6,901 bases of DNA from Halobacteriales archaeon QS_9_67_15 (GCA_003023165.1 PXSD01000133.1:5724-12624), one strand, 5' to 3'; counted from the first letter of the stretch, positions 1 through 5,059 are shown. Notes: generated by a model from the letters alone, not told the origin. Translations and numbers: made by a program.

Positions 1-335
1 TCCGAGGCGCTCCGCGCCTCGCCGGTCTCGTCGGCGTACTGCGCGACGAGGTTGTAGTAGGTCATACAGACCAGCGGCACGTCCACGTCCAGGTCCTCGA
101 CGAACTCGAAGTAGCGGTCGGGCGTCATGCCCGCCTCGAGTGACCGGACGACCGCCTCCTGGATGGTCGAGCCCTCCGCGATGGGTTCGGAGAACGGGAG
201 TCCGAGTTCGATCACGTCCGCGCCGCCGCGCTCCAGCGCCTCGACGTACTCCAGCGACTCCTCGTAATTCGGGTCGCCCGCGGCGACGTAGGGGACGAAC
301 GCGGGTTCGTCCGCGAAGACGCGTTCGAGGCTCAT
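1..335 (-). CDS. trpA: Tryptophan synthase alpha subunit, N-terminal 111 residues (runs off left edge)
   Basis: TrpA cleaves indole-3-glycerol phosphate to indole and glyceraldehyde 3-phosphate and channels indole to TrpB in a cytoplasmic alpha2-beta2 complex. Seen here: the N-terminal TIM-barrel strands with FVPYVAAGDP (residues 13-22), VIELGLPFSEPIAEGSTIQ (41-59) and PLVCMTYYNLV (87-97). Glu43 matches the catalytic Glu49 of enteric TrpA. The position of catalytic Asp60 is Glu54 (IAEG instead of the bacterial LADG); from memory haloarchaeal TrpA shares this, so it is probably a lineage trait. The ATG at 335 is forced, because an in-frame TGA lies three codons upstream; a GGGGGTGA Shine-Dalgarno stretch precedes it. 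The ATGA overlaps the stop of a 21-codon ORF. The last visible residues (EARSAS) are encoded by a perfect hairpin at 3-21. The gene needs roughly 150 more codons beyond the edge. Confidence 0.95.
   Translation of the reverse strand, partial: MSLERVFADEPAFVPYVAAGDPNYEESLEYVEALERGGADVIELGLPFSEPIAEGSTIQEAVVRSLEAGMTPDRYFEFVEDLDVDVPLVCMTYYNLVAQYADETGEARSAS
3..21. repeat. Perfect triloop hairpin inside trpA
   Basis: Arms CGAGGCGC (3-10) and GCGCCTCG (14-21) surround TCC (GGA on the coding strand). It codes EARSAS in what I recall as a variable surface segment of haloarchaeal TrpA. The window edge prevents showing that it is an insertion. Its layout matches the hairpins at 940-958 and 2863-2883. 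Confidence 0.6.
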
Positions 336-397
336 CGGGGCTCACCCCCGGTGAACCCGATGACGTCGAAGCGCGCGAGGCGCGTTTCGGTAGCCAT
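332..397 (-). CDS. 21-residue translated-looking mini-ORF between trpB and trpA
   Basis: An ATG at 397 overlaps the trpB stop as TGATG, and the ORF's own TGA (334-332) overlaps the trpA start as ATGA, so it links the two genes without a gap. Immediately before it, inside the last codons of trpB, is GGAGGTGA (411-404), a perfect complement to the archaeal 16S rRNA 3' end, six bases before the ATG. The peptide begins MATETRLARFDV and ends IGFTGGEPR. It has no Trp, no signal peptide and no membrane segment, so it is not a classical Trp attenuator leader. The likely role is translational coupling that carries ribosomes from trpB to trpA; it could also encode a small functional peptide. I do not recognise a family. 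That the ribosome starts here is inferred only from the binding site and the double overlap. Confidence 0.6.
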   Translation of the reverse strand: MATETRLARFDVIGFTGGEPR

Positions 398-1707
398 CAG
401 AGGTCACCTCCGCTCCCCGCGGCCTCACGCAGGACCGACATGTCCGGCGCGACGTCGAGGTCGCGCTTCTCGGTCTCCTCCAGCACCGTCTCCAGGTCCT
501 TGTCGCCGCGGCCGGAGACGTTCACGACGACGAGGTCGCCGAGTTCGTCGTGGTGCTCTTCGAGGTAACCGAACGCGTGGGCGGTCTCCAACGCCGGGAT
601 GACGCCCTCGTCCTGCGAGAGCCGGTGGAACGCCTCGAGCGCGCTGTCGTCGTCAACGTTCACTGCGTCGACGCGGCCCTCGTCGACCAGGTGCGCCAGC
701 TCCGGGCCGACGCCGGCGTAGTCCAGGCCCGCCGACACCGAGTGGGACTCCATGATCTGTCCGTTGGAGTCCTGCAGGAGCTTCGTCCGCGCCCCGTGGA
801 GGACGCCCTCCTCGCCGGTCGACAGCGACGCGGAGTTGGGCGCGACGCCCTCCTCTTCGTCGACCTGGAGCGAGGAGCCGCCGGCCTCGACGGCGTACAG
901 GCCCACGCGGTCTCGCGGGCCCTGCCCGCTCGACTGTTCCGCGGAACTCCGTTCCGCGCCATCGTCGTCGACGAAGTGGTGGAAGGTACCCATCGTGTTC
1001 GACCCGCCGCCGGCACAGGCCAGCACCGCGTCGGGCAGGCGACCCGCTTTCTCCTGTACCTGCTCACGAGCCTCCTCGCTGATGACTGCCTGGAAGTCGC
1101 GGACCATCCGCGGGAACGGGGCCGGACCGACCACACTGCCGATAACGTAGTGGGTGTTCTCGACGGTGGTCGCCCAGTCGCGCATCGTCTCGGAGATGGC
1201 CTCCTTGAGCGTGCCGCGACCCGTCGTGACCGGCGTGATCTCCGCGCCGTTGATCTTCATCCGGAAGACGTTGGGCCGCTGGCGGCGGATGTCGGTCTTC
1301 CCCATGTAGATCTCACAGGGCATGTCGAGGTGGGCCGCGGCCATCGCCGTCGCCGTGCCGTGCTGGCCGGCACCGGTCTCGGCGATGATCCGTTCCTTGC
1401 CCATGTACTTCGCCAGCAGAACCTGCCCGAGCGCATTATTGAGCTTGTGTGCCCCGCCGTGGAGCAGGTCCTCGCGCTTGAGGTACACCTCGGTGTCGTA
1501 GCGCTCTGACAGCGACTCGGCGTGCTGGAGCGGGAGCGGCCGCCCGCCGAAGTCCGCCAGTCGCCGCCGGAACTCGTCCGTGAATCCGTCTTCGTTCTCG
1601 ATGACGTATCGCTCGTAGGCGTCCGTGAGTTCCTCGATGGCCGGCATCAACGACTCCGGTACGAACTGTCCGCCGTACTCGCCGAACTTCGCGTCGTCTG
1701 TACTCAT
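397..1707 (-). CDS. trpB: Tryptophan synthase beta subunit
   Basis: TrpB is the PLP enzyme that condenses indole with L-serine to give tryptophan, in complex with TrpA. The 436-residue protein starts MSTDDAKFGEYGGQFVPESL, the standard TrpB N-terminus; an upstream in-frame extension to 1800 runs back across the trpC tail and is rejected. Key features: HKLNN with the PLP lysine K88, AETGAGQHG with catalytic E110, the GGGSN phosphate loop (233-237), SGRGDKD (398-404). It is about 40 residues longer than bacterial TrpB, partly from a C-terminal extension and partly from a Ser/Gln/Arg-rich insertion at about residues 249-267, between FHHFVDD and VGLYAVEAGG, coded by two palindromes (915-929, 936-958). 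A GGAG site lies eight bases before the ATG and 13 bases separate it from the trpC stop, so it is co-transcribed. Confidence 0.97.
   Translation of the reverse strand: MSTDDAKFGEYGGQFVPESLMPAIEELTDAYERYVIENEDGFTDEFRRRLADFGGRPLPLQHAESLSERYDTEVYLKREDLLHGGAHKLNNALGQVLLAKYMGKERIIAETGAGQHGTATAMAAAHLDMPCEIYMGKTDIRRQRPNVFRMKINGAEITPVTTGRGTLKEAISETMRDWATTVENTHYVIGSVVGPAPFPRMVRDFQAVISEEAREQVQEKAGRLPDAVLACAGGGSNTMGTFHHFVDDDGAERSSAEQSSGQGPRDRVGLYAVEAGGSSLQVDEEEGVAPNSASLSTGEEGVLHGARTKLLQDSNGQIMESHSVSAGLDYAGVGPELAHLVDEGRVDAVNVDDDSALEAFHRLSQDEGVIPALETAHAFGYLEEHHDELGDLVVVNVSGRGDKDLETVLEETEKRDLDVAPDMSVLREAAGSGGDL
404..411 (-). promoter_or_regulatory. Perfect Shine-Dalgarno sequence inside the 3' end of trpB
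   Basis: The minus strand reads GGAGGTGA, the full complement of the archaeal anti-Shine-Dalgarno, with six bases to the ATG at 397. It is much stronger than the sites before trpB (GGAG at 1719-1716). It serves the 21-codon ORF, or re-initiation towards trpA 62 bases further on. Confidence 0.7.
907..963 (-). repeat. Palindromic in-frame insertion in trpB
   Basis: This segment codes the extra residues ~249-267 of TrpB. It holds a 6-base-arm hairpin at 915-929 (GCGGGC, spacer CCT, GCCCGC) and a compound palindrome at 936-958: GTTCCGCG at 936-943, CGCGGAAC at 940-947 and GTTCCGCG again at 951-958. The last two form 8-base arms around TCC (GGA on the coding strand), and 936-947 alone is a perfect 12-base palindrome. 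The insertion keeps the reading frame. Confidence 0.7.
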
Positions 1708-1720
1708 TGGTGTGTCTCCG

Positions 1721-2614
1721 TCATTCGTCGGTTCCCTGTGTCGCCGCGCCTGCCGTCGTCCCGTCTCCCGTCGCCTCGTCTCCCGTCGCGTCCGTCGCAT
1801 CCGCCGTCACGAACCGCCGCGTGTTCTCGGTCACGCCCACATCGTCGGACTCGTCCGACGAGCCTCCGGCCGCGTCACTCCCGGAGGCGTCCATGATCGC
1901 CGAGCCGATCAGGAGCGCGTCCGCGCCCGCTTCCCGCATCCGCACCGCGTCGTTCGTCGTCGCTATGCCGCTCTCCGCAATGAGGGTGACGTTTTCCGGC
2001 ACTTCGGGTGCCACGTCCTCGAACGTTCCCAGGTCGACCGCCAGTTCGGCGAGGTCGCGGTTGTTCACCCCGACGACCTCCGCGCCCGCCGCCACCGCGC
2101 GCTCGACCTCCTCGGCGGTGTGCGTCTCGACGAGCACCTGGAACCCCCGGTCCCGCGCCGCGTCGACCAGACCCCCGAGGTCGTCGGTCCCGTCCTCGTC
2201 GAGGAAGCGGACGATCAGCAGGACCACGTCCGCCTCGACGGCGTCGAGCTGGTCCTCGCTGACGATGAAGTCCTTGCGGAGGACCGGGACATCCACCGCC
2301 GTACGGATGCGTTCGAGCGCGTCGGTCGACCCGCCGAAGTGGTCGGGTTCGGTCAGCACCGACAGCGCGGCCGCCCCGCCCTCGACCATCGCCTCCGCGA
2401 GCGCGACGGGATCCTCCGACCGCTCGCCCTCGGTCGTCGGGCTCGTCGGTTTCACCTCCGCGATCACCGGGGTCCGCCCGTCCGCCTCGGCGCGCTCGAA
2501 GGCCACCGGGAGCGACTGCGCGTCGACCGCGACGCGGTCCCCGCCGCCCGACCGTTTACGGGCCGCGTCGAGTATCGCTCGCACCTCTGGCGCAATTGCT
2601 TCGTCAGTACTCAT
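1721..2614 (-). CDS. trpC: Indole-3-glycerol phosphate synthase
   Basis: TrpC closes the indole ring, converting carboxyphenylaminodeoxyribulose 5-phosphate to indole-3-glycerol phosphate, the substrate of TrpA. The 297-residue protein has the TIM-barrel active-site set: E53 and K55 (IAEVKPTSP), K114 (LRKDF), E163 (LVETHT), N184/N185 (GVNNRDL), E214 and S215 (IAESGI), then the phosphate-binding ALLIGSAIM. It exceeds the usual ~250-260 residues for two reasons: an Asp/Ser/Gly insertion at 243-258, coded entirely by two abutting palindromes (1842-1888), and a Thr/Ala/Gly/Asp tail from about residue 271 with a 15-base repeat in the DNA. Between them ENTRRFV looks like the normal final helix. The ATG at 2614 lies close behind the TATA-like box, so the transcript should be nearly leaderless. 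First gene of the operon. Confidence 0.96.
   Translation of the reverse strand: MSTDEAIAPEVRAILDAARKRSGGGDRVAVDAQSLPVAFERAEADGRTPVIAEVKPTSPTTEGERSEDPVALAEAMVEGGAAALSVLTEPDHFGGSTDALERIRTAVDVPVLRKDFIVSEDQLDAVEADVVLLIVRFLDEDGTDDLGGLVDAARDRGFQVLVETHTAEEVERAVAAGAEVVGVNNRDLAELAVDLGTFEDVAPEVPENVTLIAESGIATTNDAVRMREAGADALLIGSAIMDASGSDAAGGSSDESDDVGVTENTRRFVTADATDATGDEATGDGTTAGAATQGTDE
1762..1789 (-). repeat. 15-base tandem repeat in the trpC C-terminal tail
   Basis: CGTCTCCCGTCGC occurs at 1762-1774 and again at 1777-1789, period 15 bases or five codons, coding the Ala/Thr/Gly/Asp-rich end of TrpC. The period keeps the frame, which fits slippage growth of a disordered tail. Confidence 0.6.
1842..1888 (-). 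repeat. Two abutting palindromes forming an in-frame insertion in trpC
   Basis: First palindrome: arms TCGTCGGAC (1842-1850) and GTCCGACGA (1853-1861) with a two-base spacer. Second: arms GCCTCCGG (1862-1869) and CCGGAGGC (1881-1888) with an 11-base loop. They touch at 1861/1862 and together cover the extra codons 243-258 almost exactly. With about 68% GC, I estimate that a 9-base-arm palindrome at a given spacing should occur by chance about 0.07 times in a window this size. Confidence 0.75.
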
Positions 2615-2616
2615 TA

Positions 2617-2634
2617 CTGTCCGCTAACGGACAG
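2617..2634. promoter_or_regulatory. Inverted repeat at the expected trp start site, candidate operator
   Basis: CTGTCCG-CTAA-CGGACAG: perfect 7-base arms with a 4-base spacer, ending three bases from the trpC ATG and starting six bases from the TATA-like box. A dimeric repressor bound here would block the start site, as expected for tryptophan-responsive control, but no regulator gene is in the window and the link to tryptophan is inference. Confidence 0.45.
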
Positions 2635-2639
2635 AGTTG

Positions 2640-2646
2640 TACATAA
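2640..2646 (-). promoter_or_regulatory. TATA-like box of the trpCBA operon
   Basis: The minus strand reads CCTTATGTACAA, with TTATGTA 26-32 bases before the trpC ATG. Archaeal TATA boxes lie about 26 bases before the start site, so transcription should begin within a few bases of the ATG, inside the inverted repeat at 2617-2634. Confidence 0.55.
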
Positions 2647-2649
2647 GGG

Positions 2650-3150
2650 TTGCGTCACGGAGAGGGCGCTATTATTGGATGGGACGAGGGGATAGTGCGG
2701 TGGCGCGCGCTGTCGCGCGTTTTCATGCGCGCGACGTAGCCGTGCGAGGGATGAGAAGCACAGGAGCCTGCGACGAGCATCGCGATCGGCTGGGGAGGTT
2801 CGTGGCTGCCTGCGGTGCTGGGCGGTAGTGCTGTTCTCGGTAGGATGAAAGGGCGAGGCGCGCGTGGCGGCTCCGCCGCCACGGACTGTGGCGGTCGGCA
2901 AAGGCGCCTCGGAGACGAGCGGCGAAGCCGCGAGGAAGCGACCCGTGAGCGAGCGGGACGAGGGCTTTCTGTGGTTGCTGTCCTCCGCGGTCGATCCGGC
3001 TCAAAGCGAGCGGTTTGGGGGTTTCATCACCTACTCATGTCTGGTGCCGACCCAACTGTTAGCGAGCCCGTCGCGGGCTCTCGTCACCTCTCCACGTCTC
3101 CGATCGTGTTCACGTGTGATCCCGGGCACCGCACACGTTCGGAGCCGAAC
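2650..3150. other. Hairpin-rich intergenic region with no supported gene
   Basis: No ORF here has a plausible start, family or codon pattern, and I see no tRNA or rRNA. It holds perfect hairpins at 2712-2735 (GTCGCGCG arms, 8-base loop), 2863-2883 (9-base arms, TCC loop), 2919-2931 (GCGGC arms, GAA loop), 3064-3080 (GAGCCCG arms, TCG loop) and a near-palindrome GTTCGGAGCCGAAC at 3137-3150, plus low-complexity text of the GTGAGCGAGCGGGACGAGG kind seen between haloarchaeal genes. An A/T patch at 2669-2677 could be a second upstream trp promoter element. Confidence 0.6.
2863..2883. repeat. Strong GNA-triloop hairpin
   Basis: Nine-base perfect arms (CGTGGCGGC and GCCGCCACG) around TCC, which is GGA on the other strand. 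The closing pair and loop, C-GGA-G, are the same as in the trpA and trpB hairpins, though the arms are unrelated. Confidence 0.65.
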
Positions 3151-3151
3151 C

Positions 3152-3160
3152 CTGAAAAGG
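3152..3160 (+). promoter_or_regulatory. Probable promoter box of the 3182 gene
   Basis: CTGAAAAGG lies 22-30 bases before the ATG, the usual distance for a leaderless haloarchaeal transcript; it is the only A-rich patch in an otherwise GC-rich stretch. Weak as a TATA match. Confidence 0.35.
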
Positions 3161-3181
3161 GGCGCCGTCGTGGCCATCGGT

Positions 3182-3640
3182 ATGAATCTGCTGTCCGACG
3201 AACTCGCCGGGGTCGTGGACCTGTTCGGCGGGCTGACTCGCGAGGAACTCCACCGCGCTCTCGAAGAACTCGCGTTCAAGCGCGGCGACGAACCCGACTC
3301 GGACGCCGTCGCCGACGCCGTCGATACGGCCGTCGAGAGCTACCATCTCGTCCCGGTCGAGCGCGACGACGAGACGCTGCTGGTCGCCGGTCCGGTCGCC
3401 TTCCCGACGCTCCCGGAGCACGCGGAGGACCTGCCGCACATCATGGACGTCGATGAGCGGGCGGTCGACCGCGAGACGGCGGCCGCGGCCGCTCGCGACC
3501 GCCTCGACCGCCAGGCCGTCGAAGTCGCCAAGGCCGAGGACAGCGAGCGCGCCGCCGCCCTCGTCGACGTCTGTTACGACTTGGAGACGTGGGCGGCCGT
3601 CGAAACAGACGACCTCCGACAGCGGCTGGACGACGTGTGA
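3182..3640 (+). CDS. Acidic conserved-type haloarchaeal protein of unknown function
   Basis: A 152-residue soluble protein, rich in Asp and Glu, with no signal peptide or membrane segment. Residues 1-35 (from MNLLSDELAG through LTREELHRALEELAFKRG) look like a short helical region that could be one part of a winged-helix fold; a beta-like stretch YHLVPVERDDETLLVAGPVAF follows (54-74), then a long helical segment of alternating Ala, Arg, Asp and Glu (92-127) and a C-terminal helix with one Cys (131). It resembles small haloarchaeal proteins annotated only as domains of unknown function; I cannot name the family with confidence. The ATG at 3182 is chosen because it sits just behind a promoter-like box and because the open frame upstream has hairpin DNA composition. 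The next gene starts 56 bases later with its own promoter box, so it may be transcribed alone. Confidence 0.85.
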   Translation: MNLLSDELAGVVDLFGGLTREELHRALEELAFKRGDEPDSDAVADAVDTAVESYHLVPVERDDETLLVAGPVAFPTLPEHAEDLPHIMDVDERAVDRETAAAAARDRLDRQAVEVAKAEDSERAAALVDVCYDLETWAAVETDDLRQRLDDV

Positions 3641-3665
3641 CCGATTCCTTCGAGGGTATCCCGTC

Positions 3666-3673
3666 AGTTAAGA
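3666..3673 (+). promoter_or_regulatory. TATA-like box before the Nudix gene
   Basis: AGTTAAGA lies 24-31 bases before the ATG at 3697, fitting a leaderless promoter, so the broken Nudix gene is probably still transcribed. Confidence 0.5.
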
Positions 3674-3696
3674 CGACCCATCCCGTTCGTGGGCGT

Positions 3697-4294
3697 ATGG
3701 ACCTGTCGCGGGTGCGCGACCGCGACCCCGTGGCGCTGTCGGGGACGGACTCGTGTACCGAGGGCGACGACCGCCTGACCGGCGAGGAGCGTGAGGCCGC
3801 AGTCCTGGCGCCGGTCGTCACCCGCGACGGCGCGGACTACGTCCTCTTCACCAAGCGCGCGGAACACCTCACGGACCATCCGGGACAGATGAGCTTCCCC
3901 GGCGGCGGTCGCGAACCGGCCGACGAGAGCCTGCTCGCGACCGCGCTCCGGGAGGCGAACGAAGAAGTCGGGCTCCGCCCCGAGGAGGTCGAGGTCGTCG
4001 GTCAGCTCGATGACATCAGGACGATCACCGACTACCTCGTTCGGCCGTTCGTCGCGCGCGTCGACGACCGGGAGTACCACCCGGCCGACGCGGAGGTCGC
4101 CGAGCTACGAGAGCGAGCGCCGCGACCACCCCCACTACGGCGAGATCCGGCTCCACTTCTTCCACGTCGACGGCTACACCGTCTGGGGCGCCACCGCGAA
4201 CATGCTCGTCCAGCTGCTGGAGCTAACCACGGACTGGGAGCTCCCGCCCGAACCCGACCAGGCGGTCGACGCCGACGCCGACCTGCCCGGGTGA
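3697..4294 (+). pseudogene. CoA-pyrophosphatase-type Nudix hydrolase, broken by an internal deletion with frame change
   Basis: Family members hydrolyse CoA and similar dinucleoside-type pyrophosphates. The first 136 residues are intact: the CoA-type motif FTKRAEHL..HPGQMSFPGGG, then a perfect Nudix box, G-(5)-E-(7)-REANEEVGL, beginning at GREPADE. The product reads normally to REYHPADAEVAE (codon at 4102), but family homologs continue with roughly 14 more residues before YESERRDHPHYGE; here that segment is missing and YESERRD resumes at 4106 in the next frame, ending normally at 4294 after GYTVWGATANMLVQLLELTTDW. This fits loss of 3k-1 bases, not a single-base sequencing slip. Without a shift, the frame runs on as Pro/Arg-rich nonsense to 4362, ending in an ATGA overlap with the next gene. 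The catalytic half could still fold, but the C-terminal strands and helix are lost from the product. Confidence 0.78.
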
Positions 4295-4324
4295 CGGCGA
4301 CGCTACTGTTCGCTGTCCCGAGAC

Positions 4325-4335
4325 AAATCTTCAAG
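4325..4335 (+). promoter_or_regulatory. Possible promoter box of the alkyltransferase-like gene
   Basis: AAATCTTCAAG lies 24-34 bases before the ATG. A GGAGGGG site (4348-4354) also precedes the ATG, so both leadered and leaderless initiation are possible. Confidence 0.35.
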
Positions 4336-4358
4336 GGTCGACCGCTCGGAGGGGACGT

Positions 4359-4820
4359 ATGAACGAGGAAGCAGGCATCTTCGCGCGCGAAGCCAGCTAT
4401 CTCGGCAGGCACGTCCAGTTCGGCGCAGCGCAGGGGCGCGTCCTGTCGCTCACCTTCCCGAACGCGCCCGACGACGAGGCGATGCCGGACCACGAGCTGC
4501 TCGACCGGATCGACGGGTACCTCGACGGCACCGAGGACGACTTCGCCGACGTGACCGTCGCGCTCACGGTCTCGACCGACCGACGGAGGATGTTCGAGAC
4601 CGTTCGCGAGATCCCCTACGGCGAGCAGGTCAGCGTCGCACAGCTACTCCGGATGACGCCCGACGGCGACCCGGACGACGAGGACGACGTGCGTACCGCC
4701 CGGACCGCGCTCGCTGACAACCCCGCGCCGCTGCTCATCCCCGACCACCGCGTCCGCAACGGCCCGAGCGGTGCGCCCGCCGCCGTCGAACAGCGACTCC
4801 GCTCGGTCGAAGGGCTCTAA
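4359..4820 (+). CDS. MGMT-fold alkyltransferase-like protein with Asp replacing the catalytic Cys
   Basis: O6-alkylguanine-DNA alkyltransferases repair DNA by moving the alkyl group to the Cys of a PCHRV motif; alkyltransferase-like (ATL) proteins lack the Cys and instead flag lesions for other repair. This 153-residue protein has the DNA-binding wing region FETVREIPYGEQVSVAQLL (79-97), a helix VRTARTALADNP (111-122) in which R112 aligns with the arginine finger of human MGMT (R128), and then LLIPDHRVRNGPSG, with Asp129 where Cys should be. The base-flipping Tyr (human Y114) aligns with Val93. It therefore cannot be a classical repair transferase; ATL-type lesion binding or another DNA role is the inference. 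I recall other haloarchaeal proteins with PDHR, so this is probably a lineage variant. The ATG is supported by a GGAGGGG site four bases upstream. Confidence 0.88.
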   Translation: MNEEAGIFAREASYLGRHVQFGAAQGRVLSLTFPNAPDDEAMPDHELLDRIDGYLDGTEDDFADVTVALTVSTDRRRMFETVREIPYGEQVSVAQLLRMTPDGDPDDEDDVRTARTALADNPAPLLIPDHRVRNGPSGAPAAVEQRLRSVEGL

Positions 4821-4827
4821 GACCATC

Positions 4828-4832
4828 TTTTT
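4828..4832 (+). terminator. T-run terminator after the alkyltransferase-like gene
   Basis: Five T residues lie eight bases after the TAA, followed by GCCGGCCGG. Archaeal RNA polymerase terminates on U-rich runs without needing a hairpin. Confidence 0.45.
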
Positions 4833-4862
4833 GCCGGCCGGGTGTCCTCGCTCGCTTCCCTC

Positions 4863-5020
4863 ACGGTTCCCTCCGGTCACCGTCTTATTCGCATCGAGGC
4901 CTCCCTCTGGTCGGCCTCGCTCCGCTCGCTGCGGGCATCCCTCCGTCAAGAACATGGGTGAAAAAGCCGGACGCTCCCTGCGGTCGCGCCCGGGGAATCG
5001 CGCTCATTGCGTTCGCGCGA
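4863..5020. repeat. Four tandem stem-loops with a shared 11-base loop and different arms
   Basis: Module 1, 4863-4883: arms ACGGT/ACCGT, loop TCCCTCCGGTC. Module 2, 4895-4919: arms CGAGGCC/GGCCTCG, loop TCCCTCTGGTC. Module 3, 4972-4988: arms CGC/GCG (extendable with one bulged A), loop TCCCTGCGGTC. Module 4, 4998-5020: arms TCGCGC/GCGCGA, loop TCATTGCGTTC. The loop length is fixed and its pattern is TCnnTnnGnTC, while each pair of arms is self-complementary but unrelated to the others. It fills most of the non-coding stretch 4821-5133. No protein is coded here. Confidence 0.65.
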
Positions 5021-5039
5021 ATGCTCAGGACGGAGGAGA

Positions 5040-5059
5040 TACTTTTCGGTTCAAAAGTA
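5040..5059. promoter_or_regulatory. AT-rich inverted repeat upstream of the methyltransferase gene
   Basis: TACTTTT-CGGTTC-AAAAGTA: perfect 7-base arms, 6-base spacer, 75 bases before the methyltransferase ATG. It marks the left end of the lower-GC stretch. It could be a regulator site or part of a terminator; nothing here decides. Confidence 0.35.

Noticed and set aside
550..1509. Long plus-strand open frame (319 codons) opposite trpB
   Set aside because: It is the antisense shadow of trpB. GC-rich codon use on the real strand keeps the opposite frame open; it shows no family motif.
1708..1800. N-terminal extension of TrpB to an upstream start
   Set aside because: It overlaps the trpC tail, is Arg-rich, and the ATG at 1707 has a ribosome site and gives the family N-terminus.
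2616..2627. TTAGCGGACAGT shared between the trp operator candidate (minus strand) and 6507-6518
   Set aside because: A 12-base match is expected by chance a few times in a window this size when both strands are compared.
1625..2695. Plus-strand open frame of 356 codons opposite trpC and the trpB start
   Set aside because: Antisense shadow of trpC; Arg/His/Pro/Val-rich translation and it crosses the trpC promoter.
2864..3181. Upstream extension of the 3182 gene to an earlier start
   Set aside because: The added part is hairpin filler and Arg/Ser-rich, and the ATG at 3182 lies at the right distance from a promoter box.
4840..4853. GGGTGTCCTCGCTC shared in opposite orientation with 6461-6474
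   Set aside because: Real, but it is part of the widespread low-complexity filler between haloarchaeal genes; not specific enough to link the two sites.
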